In this document: positions 11,418-22,200 of the stretch, piece by piece
How positions within the stretch are numbered: the stretch's first letter is position 1
Layout of the letters: every line of letters begins with the position of its first letter
Source: Kitagawia praeruptora
Taxonomy: Eukaryota > Streptophyta > Magnoliopsida > Apiales > Apiaceae
Direction of reading: 5' to 3'
DNA: 64,000 nucleotides
Assembly: GCA_037693485.1 (NCBI GenBank)
Contig: CM075353.1
Location: 60,196,501 to 60,260,500 of the forward strand
Made by a program: the position numbers and the translations under genes
Notes under the pieces: model-generated
What the model saw: the letters and a program-made list of their open reading frames with translations, nothing else
Databases searched by the model: none
Told to the model about the DNA's origin: nothing

Positions 11418-12797
11418 CAAGTGCTCAAATACAAACTATTCTTAAAATGAGAACCTACAAACCAACACTAAATTAATTATATTTCATCTATTCTAAGGTT
11501 CCCGCCAAGGGTACCTTCACAAAAGTTGCTTAAAATAATTGGCTCTATCCAACAAAAAAAAAAAAAAAACTTGCCGTGGAAATGCGAAGCATTTAAGACA
11601 GTAAACGGATGAGTTAGGTAGTCATGAGGGCCGAAGACTCTCGACACACCCGTCAATCGTCTATTGCCTTTATCATTGATTGCCATTCCGTACAACTTTA
11701 GAATGATAAAGGCGCGAAGCGCCGTACAAGAAGGTGCGAAGCACCGTTAACCAGTGAAATCCACTGCCACGTCATCACGTGAACAGTGATTTTTTTTTAA
11801 AATTTTTTTTGTTGGATAGAGCCAAGTATTTTAAACGTTTTTTGTATTGGGGTACCTTTAGTTTGGTCATTAGATTAGCTTGAAATATTAGATTATGCTT
11901 GGTTTGTAGGTTTGTATTTTAAGGAGGTTTATATTGGAGTAGCCCCTATATATATATGATGAACATATTGCAAAACATACGTGATTTTCAAGATTATCAA
12001 TGAAATTATGATATTCATGTAACAAGGATTGCAAAATACTAAATTTTAAAATATTTTGAATGCAAAACGTATATGTACTCCAAGTACTCCAGTTAAACAG
12101 TACTTCATAGAACTTTACACTATATACTATATATATATATATATATGAATGTGTGTTTCTTGCAGTGAGGCACTTGGGATACAAGAGGAGTCCGCCACCT
12201 TTCCTCTCTTTGATTAGTCGGATGTCAAGTTTCAAGTCCGCTATCCTGCGTGGAGCAAACTTTGCATCTGGAGGTTCGGGAATTTTTGACGAAACTGGAA
12301 ACAAGACATATGTAATCAACCCTTCAATTACCCTCTCTCTCTCTAGCTATTAGTGTTAAAAAAATCGATCAACTTCAAGTACTCAAAAACCTGATATTAA
12401 TTATCTGACCGATTTTAATCTCGGACGAGTGCTTGGGTTGAAAACTCAGATGTTGAAAATGAGTACCTATCCGAGTACTCAAAAACTCGGACAAGTACTC
12501 AGATTTCAGCAAAACAACCGAGTAGAGTTGAACCAATTTTCAATTTTTACAACCTTACTCTCTACATATATAAAAGCACGTGTCTAACCAGATGTTGCGA
12601 TCAGAAACAACTTATTTCATTTTTTTTGTACATGATTTAACCGTTACCTTATCATATTTAACAAGTAAAGGAATCACTTGACATATATGCATGGATAGCC
12701 ACCTATTTAATTAGAAGAAAATATATCTAAATAAATAGATCTGAGTACTGGGAAAAATTTGACAGTGATTTAAATGTGCATAAGATAATTTGTTAAA

Positions 12798-12861
<64 letters not shown>

Positions 12862-14298
12862 CTAGCGTTCAAATAGAAACCAAACTTAGAATAGAAATTA
12901 GAAATCTACACTAAATAAATTATATTTCATTTATTTTAATGGCCCCGCTAGGGGCACCTTCACAAAAAACTTATAAAATTCTTGGCTCTATTCAACAAAA
13001 ATATTAAAAAAAATTAAAAAATAAAAAAAAAGTTACTGTTCACGTGTCACGTCATCACGTGAACATTAAATTTTATTTTTTTTATTTTTTTTTATTTTTT
13101 TGTTGAATAGAGCCAATAATTTTAAACGTTTTTTGTATTGGAGTACCCTAATTTGGTCATTAGATTAGCTTGAAATATTTAATTTAGGTTTAGTTTCTAG
13201 TTTCTATTCTAAGTTAGTTTCTATTAGAACAAGACCCTATATATATATATCTACTTTGTTAATTGCCTTGAAATCGGATATCTCTTCACTAATATCGAAT
13301 TGGTTACTGAAATGAATGACAGAAAGAGGTAGTTCCATTAAGAAAGCAAATCCAACAATTTGCAACTGTCTGTGCCAACATCACAGAGGTACTGGGCAAA
13401 GCTAAAGCTGATGAATTGCTTTCCAAGTCCATATACATCATTAGTGTTGGAAGCAACGACATTTTCGAGTATTCAGCAAACCCCACAGTCTTACCAGATA
13501 TATTCATGGCCAACCTCATCGAAGCATATACAATTCAGTTGGAGGTAAATTGTTTAAGCTTATGAATGTGAAGCCTTAATACATCTACTTCTGAACACTG
13601 TTCTCATGGATTCAGTGCTGGCAGGAATTGTTTAATTTGGGTGCCAAAAAGTTTAGTGTGTTGAGCGTTGGAGCAATTGGGTGCGTACCTATTATCCGTG
13701 CTTTGGATCATGATGGCAACTGTGTTGAAGAAGTAAACCAACTTGCTCAGGCTTTCTACGCAGTAGTTTCGTCACTGTTGCACCAATTCAGCTCCCAATT
13801 CAAAGGATTTACTTACTCACTCGGAAATCTTTATAACGTGACCATGAGTACCATTCTAAACTCTGTCGTAGAGGGTAATTAACTAGTCTTAACTAATTCT
13901 TTCCTCTCATTCTAAACATGTGACCATGAGTACCATTTTGGTTTTGCTAAGTATAGTTGCTTAAGATTTTTAGGCAGCTTTATTGATTGCATGCACACAA
14001 TGCTAGTAAAGCGCTCCATTCTTTTAAGCACTGCATTCATGTAAAACTCATCGGATAGAATACTTTGATTTACTTATTTGTAGGTCTGAAGGACGTCCGA
14101 ACACCTTGCTGTGGAGATACCAACACTACCTGCAAAATAGGGGTTAAACTCTGCAAGAATCGAAACGACTACTTGTTCTGGGATATGTATCATCCAACAC
14201 AGGTTGTCTCCGACAAGGCAGCTAGAATACTATTATTCAGCGAAGCTGCGGATTTCGTGGCACCCATCAATATCAGTCGGCTGGCAGCCATTCCTTAG
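9895..14298 (+). CDS. GDSL-motif esterase/lipase, five exons
   Basis: Exons 9895-10168, 12166-12311, 13329-13544, 13625-13874 and 14084-14298 all have GT/AG borders and join in frame to 366 codons plus a TAG stop, the usual plant GDSL length. A hydrophobic N-terminus (residues 7-25) looks like a signal peptide, so the enzyme is probably secreted or endomembrane. Family blocks are in order: FGDSTVDVG with nucleophile Ser46, GANFASGGSG at 121-130 (oxyanion Gly), SVGSND with Asn183, and DMYHP with Asp329 and His332. All four SGNH catalytic residues are present. GDSL enzymes hydrolyse esters and acyl chains, including cutin monomers and other lipids; the substrate cannot be told here. Intron 1 holds four MITEs and intron 2 one, with no damage to exons. 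The gene converges on LTO1. Confidence 0.93.
10216..10571. mobile_element. MITE, family A copy 1 (GDSL intron 1)
   Basis: Long inverted repeat flanked by (TA)n. Outer arms carry TTATATAAC and TAAAGAA motifs. The inner arms (CAAAAAGTT, then a Ser-tRNA-unlike GGTTCTATCCATCCAGCA) face each other across a centre containing two TGACGTCA palindromes near 10385-10409. A GGCCCCGCCAGGGGC motif is at about 10296. No coding capacity. Confidence 0.7.
10631..11000. mobile_element. MITE, family B copy 1 (GDSL intron 1)
   Basis: Terminal arms GGTCTTGTTCTAATAGAAAC and, on the other end, TTTCTATTTGAACGCCAGCC. The centre is a hairpin with two CACGTG boxes and TGACGTGG near 10803-10832. It is flanked on both sides by (TA)n and lies in reverse orientation to the copy at 12860. 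Confidence 0.75.
11017..11362. mobile_element. MITE, family A copy 2 (GDSL intron 1)
   Basis: Termini TTGGACTCCATAAC and the complement of TATGGAGCAAAGAC, inside which both arms carry TTATATAACAAACAATAAAG. The centre has TGACGTCA at about 11188. It is embedded in (TA)n on both sides. Confidence 0.75.
11363..11415. repeat. (AT)n microsatellite
   Basis: About 26 uninterrupted AT dinucleotides between two MITEs. Confidence 0.95.
11416..11946. mobile_element. MITE, family C copy 1 (GDSL intron 1)
   Basis: 531 bp with terminal arms GGCAAGTGCTCAAATACAAA and the complement of TATTGGAGTAGCCCC, between (TA)n tracts. Outer parts match families A/B (CAACA after GGCTCTATC, GGTACC box). The centre is distinct: it contains three short hairpins built on GCGAAGC (11581-11593, 11711-11723, 11733-11745) and a CACGTGAACAGTG box near 11776. 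Confidence 0.8.
12805..12859. repeat. (TA)n microsatellite
   Basis: About 27 TA dinucleotides immediately before MITE family B copy 2. Confidence 0.95.
12860..13237. mobile_element. MITE, family B copy 2 (GDSL intron 2)
   Basis: Termini GGCTAGCGTTCAAATAGAAA and the complement of TATTAGAACAAGACCC match the copy at 10631-11000 in inverse orientation. The centre carries CACGTG, ACGTCATCACGTG near 13038-13064. Flanked by (TA)n on both sides. Confidence 0.8.
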
Positions 14299-14458
14299 TT
14301 TATTACTTTCTAATCTGGCTACATGAATAAGACCAACATGCTGCTACTTTTACATTGTTCCCTCTTCTCTATTTTGATACGGTAACTTGAGAGTACACAA
14401 TTCTACACTTTGTATTTGGAATCGAATCAAATCGCTTCCCTTAAATTCCATCATCCAT

Positions 14459-14466
14459 TAATAAAG
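14459..14466 (+). promoter_or_regulatory. Possible polyadenylation signal of the GDSL gene
   Basis: AATAAAG lies about 165 bp after the stop codon. It is the best near-consensus AATAAA downstream of the gene. Confidence 0.35.
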
Positions 14467-14640
14467 CTTGTACCTGTTCCAGCACAGCTATATATATTGA
14501 TTAAATAATTAGATGTCTAAATTCTATACATGAATAGTCCTATGTTGTCTCCCTTTCAAAGACCATGGGATTTTAATTAATACAAAGAAATGAATATCTG
14601 TTTACACAACATTGAAAACAAGTTAATTAAAACATCTTAC

Positions 14641-14785
14641 CACTTGGTGTAGCGGTATCTCCCTCGCTCCCTTTAGGGATGTCGAGAGTCTCGCTCCCTT
14701 TAGGGATGTCGAGAGTTTGAACCTTGTCAAAGACAAAGGCAAGGTGAGTGTGTAAATGTATATAAATATCAAAAGGAAAAAAAAA
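14641..14785 (+). mobile_element. SINE-like element between the two host genes
   Basis: A-box-like GTGTAGCGGTATC and B-box-like GAGTTTGAACCTTG, with an A-rich tail. A 27-bp segment (TCGCTCCCTTTAGGGATGTC core) is duplicated in tandem between the two boxes. Imperfect flanking repeats (TTAAAACATCTTAC before, TTAAAAAGCATATTAC after) may be the target duplication. It lies in the 765-bp gap between the convergent GDSL and LTO1 genes. Confidence 0.6.
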
Positions 14786-15062
14786 GATAGTTAAAAAGCA
14801 TATTACTTGAGTTAAAGAGAGCATATTATATGGAAGAGCATATTACTTGGGCTAAAATAGAGCATATTATAATCTTTTCACCAAGGAAAATATATTAGAT
14901 GAATACATTGCATTATGCTCTTAGACTTCGCATTCATAAATTCATTTATTATTTTTTCCAAGTAAAACTTCATTTATTAAACTCTTGAAAGGTTGGACAA
15001 TTATGGTAAATGAAGAGACATTGATTTATGTGAGCTGTACAGACTTTATATTAGTTACTAAT

Positions 15063-17236
15063 CTAATTCTGTTGTTCAAATCCAGATATCCGTGCAAGCT
15101 CTGATAACTCTAGTTCTCCACTCACAACCTGCAAGAAAACCAACTTATATGTTATATACTTACATTTTATCATCTCTAAAATGGTTTCTCGAGAAGGCAG
15201 AGATGGCAATCAATATTGATCAAGCAGGAAGCTTTTATTATGGAGTAAAAGTACACTTTGGAAAAAATGTTAAAAAGTAAATAGATATATTTAGGTTAAA
15301 CTTAAAGCCTAGGAGTAAATAGATACTCCTATGTTAGTGCTTTCAAATTAGAACTTTATTTTTATATTTAGAATTTTCTAACTGATAAAAAAAACACCTG
15401 TGATCTCACCTGACCATTAATTACCCAGGTTGGAAAACCTTCAATTCCAACATTTGCACATGCCTTGTCGATTTTAACTCCAGTTCTGTATCCATCTGGG
15501 AAGCATTCAGTGTAATCCAAAAGCTTTGCTGCCTCACTTCCAAACATCTATGCCAGAAGCGGAAAGCAAGGGGAAAAATAAAAGTCATTCCGCATTTTTC
15601 AATGTTTTGTAGAGCATGCCAAATCCTCCAAAAAAAAAAACATTCTGATAGACTATAAGACAATTTGCAGAGACAGAAGACACTACTGTCAAGAAGAAAA
15701 GTACAAACCCAGTTTTAAGTCACTGAGACTTTCCTTGTGCACATGTTACTCACATTTTCCCACTGTTTACTACCACTCCCGCACAGAAACAATTTCAAGT
15801 ATACACACCAAAGACATGGTATACAACAGGAAGATATAGCTCATAAACTGAAGTATCTAAACCAAAGTAGACAACGATGTCTAAAATTCAGAATGCATCG
15901 ACTACCAAGAGCATCTCCAAAACACTCTAACTTGGCTGTTATCTTAAGTCAAGATTTGAGGGAGAACAAAATTGTTGCACCAAGAGGCTCTTTAAATCAC
16001 TAAAAGCCTCATCTCTATCCACAATTTTAAGAGCTCAAATCCACTCCTATGTAATATTATATAATATTTCAGAACTACACTCTCTTTCTCTCTCCACTTG
16101 CTTTTGCACTCTAGTGGTTTCGAATTGTTTTTAAAAATAAAAATTTGAATAAGGAGTAGATATAAAGAGTAGGGATGGCAATTTGTACCGACCCGATGGA
16201 TACCCGACCCGTTTCGACCCGAATAACCCGAACCGAACCCGAAATTTTCGGGTTGGGGTTCGGGTTTGGGTTTGATTTTTAAACCCGAATAAATTTCGGG
16301 TCGGGTTTGGGTTTTGGCCAAACCCGACCCGAACCGACCCGAAAACCCGAAACCCGTTACAAACCCGTTCCAAACCCGAACCCGACCCGAAATCCGAATT
16401 AATATATATTATTATTTCTATTATTTTATACATAATATTTAATATTTAATATATATTATCTATTATTATATATATTTAATATTTAATATGTAATAAAAAT
16501 TAAAATATTTTATATATTTATGTTTTATATTATTTTTAATATAAAAAAAAATATTTTTTATTTATTTTTTTCGGGTTTCGGGTACCCGAAAACCCGTTCG
16601 GGTTTCACCGGGTCGGGTTTGGTTTCAAAATTTCGGGTTTAATCGGGTTCGGGTTTAGTGGATTTAACCGGGTTCGGGTTTGGTTTTGGCCAAACCCGAC
16701 CCGACCCGACCCATTGTCATCCCTAATAAAGAGCATTGTTGGAGACAAACACACACTAAATTTATACTATTTATAGAGGGTGAACTAAGAGTCTCTTGAA
16801 GATGCTCTATAAGGCCTCGTTTGTTTCAAAGATATTGTACTTGGGTTTTTTGAACTACCCTAGAACTAACTAATCCTTGGTGAGCGCTTGACGTTGCATA
16901 TGCTTTGATCGTGCCCTTATTCTTTTTCTCATATGTTTGCTTCACTGCTACACTGCTAATTTTGCTAAATTTAAAAATTATACAATCATATAATTTATGA
17001 ATATGATGACCAATGGGGTATATAGGTAACTAATTTTCTAAGTTTTGGTGTAACTTCAAATACATAGGAACTTCTTTTTCCTTATAACATCTTAAAATTT
17101 TTTAAACCAAACATTAAAAATAATTTTGGTTCTAAATGATCTTTTAGTTACATAGTTAGCTGACGTCAAAATAAACAAGGCATAAGAAGTTTTTTTACCT
17201 TGGCACACTATATGACTCTTGTGACCTTGGTTCGAG

Positions 17237-17280
<44 letters not shown>

Positions 17281-19240
17281 ACTCCGTTAGTAGCGGCGAG
17301 CGAGAGCGGATTGGGGGTTTGAAGAAAAACAAACACGAAGCTTCGTTCCTCCGCCAAGTTTCATTCTATTTATTTTGGATTGGATGATGGAAAAACCAGC
17401 AAAGCTTACGGCTTCAAAGCGGACCTTATTAGAAAAAAAGGAGAAAGGGCTTTTTTATAGAGAGAGAGGTTGAGTAAAGGGGGCGGAGCTTGAAGAGCGA
17501 AGCGAGCCGGGTTTAGGGTTTAGGGTATATATATATATACTAGCTTATAACCCGTGCAACGCACGACTCCTTTTTAATATCTACAATTATATTACTTTTA
17601 TGAAATTTTATAAGTTATTAATTTACATATCAAATTGGTGTTTAAAAATTGATATATATAAGATTTTACATGTTCGATTTAATATTTGTACCCTATCTTG
17701 AATTTTAAAATTTAATTTGGACGTTTACAGCCCACATGAAATTAACAAAATAATCTTTAAATTAATGATGGTTTAATATAATTAAATCTACACAGAAACA
17801 AAAAAGAGAAGAAATTGACGATTTTTTAAGTTGAAAATTCTATTTGATTTATGAATTCTACTTATAATTCTACTTATAATTCGTTTTCATTATCAAAATA
17901 TCCTTATAATTATTTAAAGATAGTTCTACTCACAATCAAATACAATTTTAATAATAAGTGTAAGAGAGATTTTGTCCGAAATTTTTATAATCGGTAGTCT
18001 ATTCCTCCGTATGACAAAGATCTTAAAATAAATAGATGAAAACCGTTGGATCTAGCATAAAAAATGTTTTATATTTTAATATGTTATAAACTAAAAAGTA
18101 CTCCGTATATATATTTATATAAGATAGATTTTGTCCAAAATTTTGATAATCGTCTATTACTCCGGACGACAAAGATCTTAAAATAAATAGATGAAAATCG
18201 TTGGATTTAGCATAAAAAATGTTCTATATTTTAATATGTTATAAAATAAAAAGTATATTTATATTGAAATACGAAAATGTATATGTCAATGATTTAAATC
18301 ATATACAATTAGGTTTTTTTACAATTGATAGCATTATCAATGTAGAACTTCTACATAGATTAGGATTAATGTAAAAATTCGTAAGTATATTTTCTCTTGA
18401 TATTCTGAGTGTTTCTATTTGAATAATAATTATTAAAGCATCACTAAATTAAAGATAATTTAATGAGATTCTCATGGATTATAAAATCATTCAAATCTGA
18501 TTTCTAGATCTCAAGTTAGAGTCCAAATAGTCAATATGAAATTTTTTAATACTAATAAATAAAAAATAAAATTCAATTCTAATACAACTTTTTTTTAATT
18601 ATATCATTTTTAGAATATAATTTTCTTTTTAAAATTCAATTATAATACACCCTTTTTAATTATATCCTTTTTAGATTATAATTTTCTTTTAAAATTCACT
18701 TCTAATACAACCTTTTCTAATTATATCCTTTTTAGATTATAATTTCTTTTTTATGTGATCTAATCTTGATTAGTAGTTTCAGATATTCTGATTGTTTGCT
18801 CTATTGTTTTTATAGCAAAACGAGATTTCATATCAAATAAACCAATTTTATAAATTTTTTGGTTGAGGGGACAGAAGGTATTGTCCATTTATTCAGTTTA
18901 TCCAATTTTTTTGGATATTCTACTAATTCTGGAATTTTAATTAATTCATTCTGATGATTATCATCATCCATATCCGTAAAGAAAGGTAAGATTGTTGTGA
19001 GTGGTTGGATATTAGAATGATAGCTAAGTATGTTTATTACCTATTACTAAAAGATATAAAATTACGATTTTTTAGTCATCTTTGTAAACAACTTACTCAT
19101 TTAACTATCAACAATCAACAATCGTCTAGTTTCAATCCAACGGATCATATGTTTTTGGTAGTACAGTGACGACGACCAAAAATTTGGATAAGATCTCCCT
19201 TATGCTTATTATATATAAGGCATTAATATCTATCTATCTA

Positions 19241-19284
<44 letters not shown>

Positions 19285-22200
19285 TTGATGTTTCTGAGGT
19301 TACCTCAGGAAAATTACCTGAGGTAACTAAATTTTCCATATTAATGCACGAGGGTAAAATTGTAATTACAGGATTTTTTTTAGATAGTTTTCAATATTTA
19401 CAAAAATGCCATCATGTATATCTCCTGAGGTAATCTCAGGGGCTTTTTTCTCATGTATATATATATATATATTGTATGTGTTTGTAAAAGTTTTTTGTCT
19501 TGTTTTCATTAGTGGATGTGACAATGGGCCCCAAAGTGTACCGTCATCAATAATGTTATCTTTTGTAAAATTTATTTGTTTTCTTTTGAATTTTGTAAAA
19601 GTTTGTGTTTGGGATAGTCTCTCTGCTCTATTTAAATAGAGTTTTGTATCAGTTGAAGGTGTGCTTGAATACACGGACGCGTATCTCTATATCAATTTCT
19701 CTATCATTCTTACATTACATTATATCATTCGTAGTAGTTTATAAGCAGTTAGTTCACCGCAGTTAGTTCACATAATATAGTTGGTATTAGAGCCATTCCA
19801 TCTGGGGGCTCCATCTTAAAGGAACATATCTTTTCTATCTATTAATTAATGGCAATTCGTAGCTAAACTTTTGTTGTGGATGATTGGATAATCAGAAGAT
19901 ACTGAGTATGTAAAAAAAAAAGTACAAAAAATTGAAATGTTTTTATTATTTTCTTCAATAATCATCTTTCATCCCGAAAGAAAGAATGGGAGTCTTTTCA
20001 GATGATAATGTAATAAGAAAATTCTTCCAAAATACCTAGCTGTTTTAAGAAATTTTTTCCAAAAAATGTAATACAAGCTCTAGCTATTTCATTTGGGACC
20101 GTGAAAAACTCACTAGTTGTAGAATACCTAGCAGATATTGTCCTAGGTAATCGTATAGTTCTTTGAGTAAATTTTATTTCCACATCTCCTTCGGATGTCT
20201 GAAATATCTGATCTATTTTTTTTTATGTACTATTGGTTCTACCTCTGTTTCCTGAAGGAGAGACCAGGTTGTTGGGAAGTTAATTTCATCCGCCTAATCA
20301 ACCTACTAGTTGCTATATTTGAAGTTAATAAATTAGTTTGGACTACAGTGGTAGTTCCTGGGAAAAAGATATTTGTTTGGCTTTCGGATTTAAAATATGC
20401 AAGACCTGTAAATTCTATAGCATACTGCTATAATTTCACTTCCTGGTTTGAAATTATAACCGTTAGTATGAATTGTTAGTTGCAGAGCATCTAATAAATT
20501 GCCATCAAAGAGCAATAGGTTTAAATTAGGGGATACATCAAAATAAACTGGTGCATGACATAGACTAGTTTCTATTAATGTTGCTAAAAAGGGCTTAATG
20601 TCTTCACATCTACCATTTCTAACATATGTCATTATACTAGAATTCAAAACAAATAATGTTAAGGGCTTAAGCACAATTTGCAATAATCCAATATGGATAA
20701 AGCTATAGCTCTTAAAAGAAATTAAGTCTTTTTTATTCAATAACCTAATTGTTTGAGTAGTTTCAGATATTCTGATTGTTTGCTCTATTGTTTTTATAGC
20801 AAAACGAGATTTCATATCAAATAAACCAATTTTATAAATTTTTTGGTTGAGGGGACAGAAGGTATTGTCCATTTATTCAGTTTATCCAATTTTTTTGGAT
20901 ATTCTACTAATTCTGGAATTTTAATTAATTCATTCTGATGATTATCATCATCCATATCCGTAAAGAAAGGTAAGATTGTTGTGAGTGGTTGGATATTAGA
21001 ATGATAGCTAAGTATGTTTATTACCTATTACTAAAAGATATAAAATTACGATTTTTCAGTCATCTTTGTAAACAACTTACTCATTTAACTATCAACAATC
21101 AACCAAAAGGGATAGACAGATTAATATCCACAAAACCAAAGATGTAAAATGTTTTCAGCAAAAAAATTCTTACTACATTATCATCTGAAAAGACTCCCAT
21201 TCTTTCTTTCGGGATGAAATATGATATTTTAAGAAAACACTAAAAAAATTTCAATTTTTTGTACTTTTTTTTTACATACTCAGTATCTTCTGATTATCCA
21301 ACCATCCACAACAAAAGTTTAGCTACGAATTGCCATTAATTAATAGATAGAAAAGATATGTACCTTTAAGATAGGCCCCCAGATGGATATATATATATAG
21401 GCTTTTGCTCAAACACAAACCACTCTTAAAATACAAACCTACAAACCAACACTAAATTAATTATATTTAATCTATTCTAAGGTTTCCGCCAAGGGTACCT
21501 TCATAAAAAATTCTTAAAATAATTGGCTCTATCCAACAAAAAAAAAAAACTTGCCGTGGAAATGCGAAGCATTTAAGACAGTAAACAGATGAGTTAAGTA
21601 AACGGATGAGTTAGGTAGTCATGAGGGCCGAAGGCTCTCAACACACCCGTCAATCGTCTATTGCCTTTACTATTGATTGCCATTCCTTACAAGTTTAGAA
21701 TGATAAAGGCGCGAAGCGCCGTACAAGAAGGTGCGAAGCACCGTTAACCAGTGAAATCCACTGCCACGTCATCACGTGAACAATGATTTTTTTTATTTTT
21801 ATTTTTTTTTGTTGGATAGAGCCAATTATTTTAAACGTTTTTTGTATTGGGGTACCCCTAGTTTGGTCATTAGATTAGCTTGAAATATTAGATTTTGCTT
21901 GGTTTGTAGGTTTTTATTTTAAGGAGGTTTGTATTGGAGTAGCCCCCTATATATATATACATATATTGAAATATTAGATTTTGCTTGGTTTGTAGGTTTG
22001 TATTTTAAGAAGGTTTGTATTGGAGTAGCCCCCTATATATATATATATATATATCATCACATTTATTAGTATAAATAAAAGTTTATAACGCAAAAGTGGT
22101 TGTGCAAAAATGGCAAATGAGAGGTACCTGCTTTTGTTCTACACAGTGAGAACACCAGAAAGCTCCATACATCTTAGCTCCTATGGATCGTAGATGCCTT

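Larger units (their letters stand above)
18766..21386 (-). mobile_element. Rearranged endogenous pararetrovirus (caulimovirid) relic (LTO1 intron 5)
   Basis: A minus-strand reading frame resembling caulimovirid movement protein sits at about 20190-20965. A direct repeat of its upstream part is at 18766-19130 versus 20760-21110. An inverted repeat pairs 19798-20020 with about 21165-21386; the left arm begins just after a tRNA-Met-type primer site (TGGTATTAGAGCC, 19782-19794). Upstream of that site are a TATTTAAATA box (19629) and a leader-like stretch on the plus strand. Two viral fragments in opposite orientation therefore meet near 20020. Tandem and inverted scrambling is typical of integrated plant pararetroviruses. 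The virus-derived frames are broken, and no coat protein or polymerase is seen. Confidence 0.55.

Noticed and set aside
16131..16433. Arg/Pro/Gly-rich ORFs on the minus strand
   Set aside because: They are translations of the ACCCGA repeats in the arms of a hAT MITE.
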